From an uncultured Lachnospiraceae bacterium (lineage in GTDB: Bacteria > Bacillota > Clostridia > Lachnospirales > Lachnospiraceae), in the NCBI GenBank assembly GCA_946544235.1, contig CAMNMC010000056.1, forward strand, positions 1 to 56,396: DNA of 56,396 nt, given 5' to 3'. The notes under the pieces were generated by a model that saw nothing but the letters and a program-made list of their open reading frames with translations, searched no databases and had not been told where the DNA came from. The translations under genes and the position numbers were made by a program. Shown here piece after piece: positions 43,973 through 51,199 of the stretch. The first letter of the stretch is position 1, and the number at the start of each line of letters is the position of its first letter.

Positions 43973-44872
43973 TCATTCATAAAACGCATCCAGATTTCTC
44001 ACAAACAGCTTTGCAGGTCTGTGTCCAGATCCTGTAACGATTGATGTCGTCTCAGTAACAAACGGCGCGATCTTCCTTCTGAAATTTGGTGTCAGAAGCT
44101 TCTCCCCCAGAATGATCTCATGCGCCTCCTGAAGACTGTAAAGCGTGAATTTTTCAGGCATCAGGTCAAATACTATCCTTCCGGACTCGGCTGTCCTCTC
44201 CCTCAGCGACTTAAACGCTCTCACAATTATCTCTGCATGGTCAAAGGCAAGTCCGCTGCTTTCCTTGATCTCGTAGGAAATACTCTCATGATGCCTGCTG
44301 AACACCTTCCGTTCCTCTACGATTGCGGACAGCTTCGTATCATTATTCTCAAGCTTCAGCCGATACACGGTGCATATCTCGGCGCTTTCTTTTTTCACGT
44401 GTTTCTTTAGTTCCTCACGTTCTATATCGATGAAAAACCATCCTGCCTCCCAGGCATCTGAACCTGCGGCCAGCTTGCATTTCTTCTCGTCAACCAGAGC
44501 CAGAAATCCCTGTGAGACTATCCATCCCCGCGGATCCCTGCCCGGTGAACTGAACACGCCAAATGGCTCAAGGAAGGCACCGTCCACAGACGTTTCCTCC
44601 CTGAGTTCTCTTAATGCCGTAGCTTCCAGTTCCTCTCCCTTGGCCGCAAAGCCACCCGGCAAAGCATATTGATCCTTGAATGGGAATCCTCCCCTTTTTA
44701 TGAGAAGAACCGCCAGCTTCTTCTCCGGATCCTTTCTGTAATCATCGGCATCGCCGGCAGAAAGTATTGCAAATACAGCTATATCAGCCGTCAGTGACGG
44801 CCTGTCATATTTTGATTGATCATATTGTCTGAGGAATTCTTTTTCCTCGTCAGATACTATATAACTGCTCAT
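43973..44872 (-). CDS. NUDIX-winged-helix (NrtR-like) transcriptional regulator
   Basis: 299 residues. Residues 25-200 are a NUDIX domain with an intact box at 74-96 (G-x5-E-x7-REL-x-EE, seen as GGFAAKGEELEATALREL then REETS). An insertion of some 50 residues around 130-190 makes it longer than usual. From about 235 comes the winged helix of the NrtR group (FTLYSLQEAHEIILGEKLL, NFRRKIAPFV, GSGHRPAKLF). NrtR proteins repress NAD or sugar genes and are released by ADP-ribose or related ligands; whether this one still hydrolyses substrate is open, since the box is intact. AAGGAG precedes the ATG. Its own promoter holds an operator-like site shared with the promoter at 48.0 kb. Confidence 0.9.
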   Translation of the reverse strand: MSSYIVSDEEKEFLRQYDQSKYDRPSLTADIAVFAILSAGDADDYRKDPEKKLAVLLIKRGGFPFKDQYALPGGFAAKGEELEATALRELREETSVDGAFLEPFGVFSSPGRDPRGWIVSQGFLALVDEKKCKLAAGSDAWEAGWFFIDIEREELKKHVKKESAEICTVYRLKLENNDTKLSAIVEERKVFSRHHESISYEIKESSGLAFDHAEIIVRAFKSLRERTAESGRIVFDLMPEKFTLYSLQEAHEIILGEKLLTPNFRRKIAPFVTETTSIVTGSGHRPAKLFVRNLDAFYE

Positions 44873-44903
44873 TTTTTGCTCCTTTTCAGGTAGTTATACT
44901 CAT

Positions 44904-44932
44904 ATCTTATAACCATTTTGATAATTTGACAA
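44904..44932 (-). promoter_or_regulatory. Promoter of the NUDIX regulator gene with operator in the spacer
   Basis: On the minus strand TTGTCA (44932-44927), 17 bases, TAAGAT (44909-44904). The spacer and edge hold AATTATCAAAATGGTTATA (44926-44908), which matches the 19-bp boxes upstream of the orphan/VWA genes and sits in the same place relative to -35 and -10 as the one at 48.0 kb. Predicted autoregulation. Confidence 0.72.
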
Positions 44933-44952
44933 TATGACAGTTTTTCCGTGTG

Positions 44953-46164
44953 CTACGCCGAGGCACTTTGAATCATGCTGTCGCTATGTACAGGCAAATA
45001 TTTAGGCGATTTTTTCAGCACATTCATACTTGTTTCTCCGTCAGAAATATAATCCGCTTTATCAATAACAGGGCCGGTAAATTCATTAACGTGTGTTACC
45101 GCAACTGTCATCCTCGTCTCTGTTCTTTCCGGAAGCCTCTCGCTGTCAAAATCATTTACAATGCGACGAATAAACTCTTTCACATCCAGCTTTCCATATC
45201 GCAGAGTCCCCTGATGAGGATTCGGAACATTGGTCAGGTCTGTCATCGACGGATTGATCTCATCCTTACTGCACTCCTCAGGAAAAGGTCCTGCACCATG
45301 TCTGGTAAGATAGGTTCTTGTGACATAACATACCTCAACCTGAAGCCTGTATGGTTCATCCATATACTCTCTTATCAGTTCAGCCGGATTACGAAGCCCG
45401 GTATTGCTCGGAGTGGTATGACACCCAAATTCCCTTCTGCATCTGTCAAGCAGGAGCCCCTGGCCCGCTTCAAAGATAACGGTATCATATTCCTTCATCA
45501 CTGATACTCCCTGCAGATTGCTGAGGTGGTACATCTGCCTGAAATCAGCAATATAGTTCCGTATCAGGCCCTCATCCTCAATTATATCTCTCCAGCTCTC
45601 AGGTATTTCAGATATTCCAAGTTGCTTAAAACGCGCTTCCATCCTGGCCTTGCAGCTTCCGGCGAGATAACACTTCAGCTCATCATCCGTCATAAGCGAC
45701 ATCTCTCCAAGAAGTAAACCGTCTCTCAGGATAGTCTCCCAGATTCCCATTCCGCAGCTTCCGTGACGCGCCCTTCCGCGGTGTTCCTCTATAACCTGAT
45801 TGGCTATCATATCAAAGGGCGTTGTAACCGGGCACTCCGGATCCATATATATTTTTATTCTTTCGAAGGACACGCCTTTCTCCTGCAGTTCCTCATATTC
45901 ATTCATGAAAAGCATCGGATTTACGATGTAAAATCTCGGCAGCCATGTATTTGCTCCCTCGAACGTTCCTGATCCGAAATGATGAAATACATGTCTTATT
46001 CCTGAAGGGGTTGTGACCGTATGCCCACGCTGTGCCCCGCCATTACTGCATACAACCAGCGCACTTCGACCGTTCGCCCTCGCCTCAGAAGCAAAATAAT
46101 CCGCCATCAGTCCCTTTCCTTCATCACCGAAATTCCCGCCTATAACGATCTTGATATCCTGCAT
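44953..46164 (-). CDS. Divergent adenylosuccinate-synthetase-like (PurA paralogue) enzyme
   Basis: 403 residues, PurA fold. Retained: P-loop GNFGDEGKG (10-18) with catalytic Asp13, His48 in AQRGHTV, FEAGQGLLLD and VTRTYLTRHGAGPFPEE. Changed: the IMP loop (TTGRGIGPAY in PurA) reads HGSCGMGIWE; the aspartate loop (RPRRCGWLD) reads QGTLRYGKLD with one Arg left; the guanine motif TKxD reads VTHVN. The enzyme probably still joins an acid to a phosphorylated oxo-group using a nucleotide, but with other substrates than IMP, aspartate and perhaps GTP. It is not the phage PurZ type, which loses the catalytic Asp. It stands between the VWA and NUDIX regulator genes. Confidence 0.82.
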   Translation of the reverse strand: MQDIKIVIGGNFGDEGKGLMADYFASEARANGRSALVVCSNGGAQRGHTVTTPSGIRHVFHHFGSGTFEGANTWLPRFYIVNPMLFMNEYEELQEKGVSFERIKIYMDPECPVTTPFDMIANQVIEEHRGRARHGSCGMGIWETILRDGLLLGEMSLMTDDELKCYLAGSCKARMEARFKQLGISEIPESWRDIIEDEGLIRNYIADFRQMYHLSNLQGVSVMKEYDTVIFEAGQGLLLDRCRREFGCHTTPSNTGLRNPAELIREYMDEPYRLQVEVCYVTRTYLTRHGAGPFPEECSKDEINPSMTDLTNVPNPHQGTLRYGKLDVKEFIRRIVNDFDSERLPERTETRMTVAVTHVNEFTGPVIDKADYISDGETSMNVLKKSPKYLPVHSDSMIQSASA

Positions 46165-46313
46165 ACGCTCACCTCCCCTGCTCTTTGTTCATCATTCTCC
46201 ATCATTGCATAAATCATCTTCAGTCACATATTTCATTTCATGTTGATCATTTTCCGCCGCTTCACATCCTGTCATTCATTTCACTATGCTATTCGTATTA
46301 TTTGATTTAAACA

Positions 46314-47183
46314 TCACCAGGCAATTCCTGCGGCCTTCGGAAATACCACATAATCACTCTTCAGTGAATCATTTCCGGCATGTGCCTCAACTATTTTGAT
46401 TATCTCAGCAGATATATTATCAAGTCCAACGATCTTCACACGCTGCTTATCGAGATATTCCTCCCATTCCTTAACATCTCTTTCGGCGCGGTCTCTTCCT
46501 CTGTGATCAACATATATGTGATATATCTCATATTTTTCCTGTACCTCCTGAAGAAGAGCCTCTGTCTCCACATCACCATCAATCTGCTGTCCTGTTGCTT
46601 CAGCAAGAGCCTTGCCCGGTATATAAGGATTTATCGCCTCGTCTCCCATTGTGATTATGAGTCCCTTACTTCCCCTTTTCCATGCATCCAGCTCGATCTG
46701 ATTCACGGCGAAATACCATGCTGCAGTATAAGACTCATACGAATTACCACCGCCGCCGAATTCGAAATACAGTTTATCGAGCTGCTCGGCGATCCTGATA
46801 TCTGATTCAAACTGAGATACCTGAAGAGGGCATCTGTCATACGCAAAGTCACCGATACCCATTACCATGAACTCCACATCCTTCACCTTTTCATACAGGC
46901 TTGTCATGATAACATTCAGCTGCTTCGCAACCTCAACCGCTGCCTGTCCCATTGAGCCTGTAACATCCAGAGCAAGGATGACCGGAATGGTTGCCGGATG
47001 TTCCTTTGTATCACGACATTCTCTTATTACATTTTTCGGATTCAGCAAAGGACTCATTGTACGCATTGCAAACATTTCCTGATTCTTAAGGTCTCCTGAA
47101 ATCCTGCCGTGCTTGTCGATCACTCTTCCCATCTTTCTTGAATACATCCTGAATGTATCCTCTCTCCATACTCCGCTTCCCAT
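46314..47183 (-). CDS. VWA/MIDAS-domain cytoplasmic protein
   Basis: 289 residues, no signal or membrane segment. From about 65 the sequence is a von Willebrand A-type domain: beta strand PVILALDVTGSMGQAA with MIDAS D73-x-T-G-S77, a Thr candidate in GGGGNSYESYTAAW and the third metal ligand in LIITMGDEAINPY. The first 60 residues (VWREDTFRMYSRKMGRVIDKHGRISGDLKNQ) are an unfamiliar basic extension. VWA proteins in bacteria often bind partners such as MoxR-like ATPases or assemble complexes; no ATPase gene is adjacent. It follows the 193-residue orphan by 88 bases and precedes the PurA-like gene by 149. Confidence 0.82.
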   Translation of the reverse strand: MGSGVWREDTFRMYSRKMGRVIDKHGRISGDLKNQEMFAMRTMSPLLNPKNVIRECRDTKEHPATIPVILALDVTGSMGQAAVEVAKQLNVIMTSLYEKVKDVEFMVMGIGDFAYDRCPLQVSQFESDIRIAEQLDKLYFEFGGGGNSYESYTAAWYFAVNQIELDAWKRGSKGLIITMGDEAINPYIPGKALAEATGQQIDGDVETEALLQEVQEKYEIYHIYVDHRGRDRAERDVKEWEEYLDKQRVKIVGLDNISAEIIKIVEAHAGNDSLKSDYVVFPKAAGIAW

Positions 47184-47271
47184 AACTGCCTCCTTTCCGG
47201 CATCCTCTCATATCATTTATAGAATAAGCATGCCATTATCTCTGGTTTTCTTTATATTCCGCGCTTCCGAA

Positions 47272-47853
47272 TTAGTCTTCTCTCTTGGATTCATCCACAC
47301 TGTCTTCACCATCTTCATCCAATCCGAATATTCCGTCGAATAATCCGTCTCCCTTGTTACCAAGCAACAGAAGCGGTAAAAGCTCTGACATTCCTCCACC
47401 CTTGGAATTTCCCTTCATCATTTCAGAAAGCATCATGTATTTCATGATCCTGTCAGTGTTATTACCCTTTTTCAGCTCGGAACCGAACATTGAAACTATC
47501 TTACCGTAGAAGTAAGTATTTCCCATGAAGATGTAGTGCTCCGGAAGTATCTGCTCAACTGTCGAATCCTCATAATTGATAGCCGTTATCCTCTCATTGC
47601 CGCTCTCAATAACACATTTTGGTCTGCCATTTGCAAGTATGATGTCGCCGGCCTTAACATGATTGGTCGGTATCACAAAGAAGAATTCCTCGCCGACATT
47701 AAATACAAACTCACTGCAGTTTGTCAGCCTGCCTGCCGCTTCGTCGTAGGTCTTATACCCACTCGATGTTTTAATCGCAACACCGCCGTCCATGGAAAGC
47801 CGGCACATTCCCGGCGCGATCCTGCCAAACATACCATTAAACATTCCATTCAT
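47272..47853 (-). CDS. Orphan protein with Met/Gly-rich N-terminus and acidic tail
   Basis: 193 residues; AAAGGAGG eight bases before the ATG. It begins MNGMFNGMFGRIAPGMCRLS, continues as a beta-rich domain (GGVAIKTSSGYKTYDEAAGR, VIPTNHVKAGDIILANGRPK, YIFMGNTYFYGKIVSMFG; about 15-135), then a Met/Gly/Leu-rich stretch (MMLSEMMKGNSKGGGMSELLPLLLLG) and an acidic tail (FGLDEDGEDSVDESKRED). It looks like a self-assembling or scaffold protein, but I do not recognise it. It is the first gene after the promoter with three operator-like boxes and precedes the VWA gene. Confidence 0.85.
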   Translation of the reverse strand: MNGMFNGMFGRIAPGMCRLSMDGGVAIKTSSGYKTYDEAAGRLTNCSEFVFNVGEEFFFVIPTNHVKAGDIILANGRPKCVIESGNERITAINYEDSTVEQILPEHYIFMGNTYFYGKIVSMFGSELKKGNNTDRIMKYMMLSEMMKGNSKGGGMSELLPLLLLGNKGDGLFDGIFGLDEDGEDSVDESKRED

Positions 47854-47908
47854 CTCTTGTGCCTCCTTTCAAAATATATGAACTATATACTGTCCGCCGC
47901 TGTCGTCA

Positions 47909-47927
47909 TATTATCAATATGATAATA
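47909..47927 (-). promoter_or_regulatory. Operator-like box 1 (leader of the orphan/VWA genes)
   Basis: On the minus strand TATTATCATATTGATAATA, a perfect 7-base inverted repeat with 5-base centre, about 60 bases before the start codon at 47853. Confidence 0.65.
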
Positions 47928-47979
47928 TCTGTAGAGACGTTTAAACCTTTATTCCGGCACTGATCACCGCTCCCCGTCT

Positions 47980-47998
47980 TATATTCATTTTGATAATA
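47980..47998 (-). promoter_or_regulatory. Operator-like box 2
   Basis: On the minus strand TATTATCAAAATGAATATA; the left arm is perfect and the right arm matches at five of seven positions. It lies a short distance past the predicted transcription start. Confidence 0.6.
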
Positions 47999-48014
47999 TC
48001 TTCGATCTGTCTGT

Positions 48015-48043
48015 ATCTTATTATCTTTTCGATAATATGTCAA
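48015..48043 (-). promoter_or_regulatory. Strong promoter with operator-like box 3 in the spacer
   Basis: On the minus strand TTGACA (48043-48038), exactly 17 bases, TAAGAT (48020-48015). The box TATTATCGAAAAGATAATA (48037-48019) fills the spacer, so bound repressor would cover the promoter. Box-to-promoter geometry is the same as at the NUDIX gene promoter. The 47854-48234 gap holds the three boxes and the AEC terminator, nothing more. Confidence 0.8.
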
Positions 48044-48138
48044 GTACTTTTTTTATATTTTTTTATGGCGATGCCGATTCCGTCACTCGGTGATGATCAT
48101 TTGCTGAATATCTGTATTTTTATTAGCTCATTATCTAC

Positions 48139-48193
48139 GCAAAAAACCTCCGAATCCGCTGTTAACCGTAAAGAAAACAGCGAATTCGGAGGT
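48139..48193 (-). terminator. Terminator of the AEC transporter gene
   Basis: Eighteen-base arms (ACCTCCGAATCCGCTGTT and its near-complement, one mismatch) with a 12-base loop; on the minus strand the stem is followed by TTTTTTGCG. It lies 42 bases past the AEC stop codon and insulates the cassette promoter. Confidence 0.88.
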
Positions 48194-48234
48194 CATGCAT
48201 TTTACCTGTATTCTATTAATATCTATTTCAAAAA

Positions 48235-49173
48235 TCAGATTGTGATACCGATCCCTTTACTTGTAAAAAGTATCATCAGCAGGGTTATCGTTGCCATAGA
48301 TACCAGTGTTGTCATGGCAATAGCCTTTGAAAGTGTCTCCGTCTCTTCACCGGTTTTTTCAGCCTGAATAAGTGGCAGGTTTCCGACCGGCATCATAGCC
48401 ATTAGAGAGAAGCCAAGCACCATAACATCCTTACAGCCAACAGCTCTCAGCAGGAAAAATACTCCTACGGGAACCATGATAAGTCTGATCAGAATAAAGC
48501 CCCAGAGCCTTATGTCACGGAAGCCTTCTCCCACCTTTGATCTGGCTATATTTACTCCGAGCAGTGCCATTGACAGAAATACGGTTGCATTTCCTATGTG
48601 GGAAACACTGCTGCTTATTACGGCCGGAGGTTTAAGATCAAACCAGATTACCAGGAGACTTATTACAGCCATGATTGTTCCCGGACTGAAGACGTTCTTA
48701 AGGTTCATCTTCTCACGTCCCTCAGACAGAACTGTTATTCCATGTGTATAGAACAGAAGGGCGTAGATGACATTGCAGATAACAACATATAGCATGGCCT
48801 TTTCCGGAAGCAGTGCTTTGGTTACAGGAATGCCGATAAAACCTATATTTGTATATACTGTCATCATGGTATAAAAACGTCGTGAAGCTTTTCCGGAACG
48901 GAGAATGAACGGAATGAGTGCCCCCAGGATCACCAGTCCCAGATAAAAAGCAAAGCCTATAAGTATAGCTGTAAGCAGCTCCTTATGCCCTGCTTTTATC
49001 CCTCCCGAAAGTGCCGATGCGAGGATCATTGCCGGATTACAGATATCTATGATTATCACAGATATTCGCTGTGATACGGTTTTATCTACAATCTTTCTCT
49101 TATAAAGATATACTCCGATGGATACCAGTATAAGGATCACACACATCTGCTCTATAACTATCGTACTGCTCAT
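48235..49173 (-). CDS. AEC-family (auxin efflux carrier / malate permease-like) transporter
   Basis: 312 residues with about ten membrane helices. The N-terminal helix-Asn block (VSQRISVIIIDICNPAMILASALSGG) and the C-terminal repeat (GCKDVMVLGFSLMAMMPVGNLPLIQAEKTGEETETLSKAIAMTTLVSMATI) show the two-fold family pattern. Homologues carry malate or other organic acids, others auxin-like compounds; no substrate can be named. It starts 23 bases after the RNA methyltransferase stop and probably shares its transcript, ended by the terminator at 48.1-48.2 kb. Confidence 0.92.
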   Translation of the reverse strand: MSSTIVIEQMCVILILVSIGVYLYKRKIVDKTVSQRISVIIIDICNPAMILASALSGGIKAGHKELLTAILIGFAFYLGLVILGALIPFILRSGKASRRFYTMMTVYTNIGFIGIPVTKALLPEKAMLYVVICNVIYALLFYTHGITVLSEGREKMNLKNVFSPGTIMAVISLLVIWFDLKPPAVISSSVSHIGNATVFLSMALLGVNIARSKVGEGFRDIRLWGFILIRLIMVPVGVFFLLRAVGCKDVMVLGFSLMAMMPVGNLPLIQAEKTGEETETLSKAIAMTTLVSMATITLLMILFTSKGIGITI

Positions 49174-49196
49174 CGTTTCTTCTTAAGCCTCTTCTT

Positions 49197-50018
49197 TCAT
49201 AATCTGTCTCTGACCAGTTCCCAGAACATAACGGCGCTGGCGGCACCGACATTGAGAGAATCTACTCCCGGCTTCATAGGGATTCTGGCCGTATATTTGC
49301 AGCTTTGGATGGTTTCCTGTCTGAGCCCGTAGCCTTCGTTTCCGAGGATTATCGCAAGCTTCTTCTCCGCCTTGATCCGCGGATCAGTTATACTTACGGA
49401 ATTATCGGAAAGTGCCATGGCAACCGTTGCAAAGCCCTCTTCTGCCAGCAGTGAAACATAATCGATCTCTTTATCCATGATCGTCCAGTCGACCAGAAAT
49501 ACATTTCCCATGCTGACTCTTTCGGCTCTCCTGTACAGCGGATCCGAAGAGTCGGAAGTGAGGATGACAGCCTCAACTCCCATTGCGGCAGCCGATCGGA
49601 ATATCGATCCGACATTTGTAGGATTCTGAACATTTTCAAGCACAGCGATCAGTTTCTTATCTCTGATCACATCAGATATATCCGGAAGCGGCTTTCTCCT
49701 CATCGCCGAAAGTATGCCTCCGGTCAGCGCATATCCCGCGATTTCTCTGAGGACACTGTCACTGCCATAATAAATCGGTACATTCTTACATAATTCAAAT
49801 ATTTCTCTGACCTCTTCATCCGGATCACCGATAGAGGTAAGCACCGAGATTGGTTCGTAACCCGCATCGAGAGCTCTTCTTATAACCTTTGCACTTTCGC
49901 AAATAAAAATACCGGCAGCAGGCTCATTTATATGGAGGAGCTGAATCTCGCTCCTCTCCTTATAAACCGCAAGCTCCGGTATTTTTAAATCTTTAATTTC
50001 TATTATTCTTTCTGTCAT
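49197..50018 (-). CDS. SpoU/TrmH-family RNA 2'-O-methyltransferase
   Basis: Taken from the ATG at 50018 (MTERIIEIKDLKIPELAVYKE), about 273 residues, because homologues begin like this; the frame is open to an ATG at 50120, but those 34 residues (Cys-rich) look foreign and no start has a good ribosome binding site. The N-terminal substrate-binding part (GIFICESAKVIRRALDAGYEPISVL) precedes the knotted SPOUT domain: ENVQNPTNVGSIFRSAAAMGVEAVILT, IILGNEGYGLR and the SAM-binding IPMKPGVDSLNVGAASAVMFWEL. It methylates a ribose in rRNA or tRNA. The exact site is unknown. Confidence 0.88.
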   Translation of the reverse strand: MTERIIEIKDLKIPELAVYKERSEIQLLHINEPAAGIFICESAKVIRRALDAGYEPISVLTSIGDPDEEVREIFELCKNVPIYYGSDSVLREIAGYALTGGILSAMRRKPLPDISDVIRDKKLIAVLENVQNPTNVGSIFRSAAAMGVEAVILTSDSSDPLYRRAERVSMGNVFLVDWTIMDKEIDYVSLLAEEGFATVAMALSDNSVSITDPRIKAEKKLAIILGNEGYGLRQETIQSCKYTARIPMKPGVDSLNVGAASAVMFWELVRDRL

Positions 50019-50162
50019 GATTTCGCACATTATGAACGCTGCAGGATATCTCAGCAAACATTTTACGTTGTCCGGGCAGTACGAAAAGCAACGTTTTCCG
50101 TCACATGATATACCGGTCATTTTATGCTTTTCGCTGCATTATCAACTTGATACGTTCATATA

Positions 50163-50954
50163 TTACGCTACCATATTTGCTTTGGCAAGCATTTCATCCG
50201 AATAAACGGTTCCGAGTCCTCTGTCAAAAGGAACGATAGCAATAGCACTGTCGATATCTTCCAGAGAAATATCAGCTGAGTAAATATCATCCTGACCGGA
50301 AATATCGATCAGTATGTCAGCTTCGAATCTTCTGGACAGGTCGCTCATATTACAGCTGAGATCATAGAATGTTTCTGCGTTGACATTATATTTGAGAGAA
50401 ATGATATCAAACGGCTTTCCGCCTGAAACCTGAAAACGACTATACCACTTCTTAGCCTTCTCATTATCAGTACTTTCCTCTGTAGCAAGAATTATCTTAG
50501 CGCCAGGGCAAGCCGCCTTTGCTGCATTGATACATGCATTGATCATTCTGGTCTGCTCTTCAAAGCTGAGTGAGAGTCCTTCGATCCTGTTATAGGTTTC
50601 AACCTCAATCTGCACATAATCCGGTGCTGCACCGGCTGCTGCGAGCTTTGTAAAGAGCTTATGAGTATTCTCAAATCCGGCTCTTTCAGCCTTTCTTACA
50701 AACATCCTGTTATCGGTACCCACCTCAGAGATAACTCCCTGATAGAGCTCGTTCAGTGCAAGATTCACGCACCATTTAAGTCCAAGCGAATGAATATCGC
50801 TTCCCATCGTTACTAATGCTTCAGCTCTGTCATAAATGCCGTCAATCATATCAATACTGCTGAAAATAGTATTGATTCCCTTTGTCTTCAAAATGTTGTA
50901 CCTGTCCTTAGCAGGTACACCACTTACTTCTACCATTCTGCAAAGATCGCCCAT
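50163..50954 (-). CDS. Degenerate GH53-like TIM-barrel protein, cytoplasmic
   Basis: 263 residues, no signal peptide; GAGG before the ATG. The order of blocks recalls endo-beta-1,4-galactanases of GH53: YNILKTKGINTI, LGLKWCVNLAL, FTKLAAAGAAPDYVQIEVET (family: PDxVQVGNE), FDIISLKYN (FDVIGLSYYP), YDLSCNMSDLSRRFEADILIDIS (NLxxLxxRYxKxVxVVET). The acid/base position keeps a Glu (117 or 119) without its Asn partner, and the nucleophile position reads DIS (Asp217) in place of Glu. It is shorter than secreted enzymes (about 330-400). Probably non-catalytic: a carbohydrate-binding or structural relic. The family call is tentative; another TIM-barrel glycosidase relative is possible. Confidence 0.6.
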   Translation of the reverse strand: MGDLCRMVEVSGVPAKDRYNILKTKGINTIFSSIDMIDGIYDRAEALVTMGSDIHSLGLKWCVNLALNELYQGVISEVGTDNRMFVRKAERAGFENTHKLFTKLAAAGAAPDYVQIEVETYNRIEGLSLSFEEQTRMINACINAAKAACPGAKIILATEESTDNEKAKKWYSRFQVSGGKPFDIISLKYNVNAETFYDLSCNMSDLSRRFEADILIDISGQDDIYSADISLEDIDSAIAIVPFDRGLGTVYSDEMLAKANMVA

Positions 50955-51137
50955 AAATAAATCCTCATATATAGTATTCCACTGTCATTTATGCTCCATC
51001 TTTAGCTTATTATTTATAAGGCAGAAAATCAATTAACAAAAACTCACGAAAAAAGGCCGCTGTTTTGTCAGTAAACTACAATTTTGTGTTTACCTATGCA
51101 GCATATGTCGCACCATTTCTTTTCCGGACAGAACAAA

Positions 51138-51172
51138 CTTGACGTACATAAAGATTCTTTATGTACGTCAAG
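51138..51172 (-). terminator. Perfect 16-bp hairpin after the Asn-repeat protein gene
   Basis: CTTGACGTACATAAAG-ATT-CTTTATGTACGTCAAG; on the minus strand it is followed by TTTGTT, 28 bases past the stop codon of the 1108-residue gene. The rest of 50955-51137 shows no clear signal. Confidence 0.75.
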
Positions 51173-51199
51173 TAAATCTCAAATAATTTAAATTTCAGA

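Noticed and set aside
44953-46164. Phage-type PurZ (2-aminoadenylosuccinate synthetase)
   Set aside because: PurZ lacks the catalytic Asp of GDEGKG, which is kept here, and there are no phage genes around.
49197-50120. Start of the SpoU methyltransferase at 50120
   Set aside because: The extra 34 Cys-rich residues do not fit the family and have no ribosome binding site; the start at 50018 is preferred, though also without a clear site.
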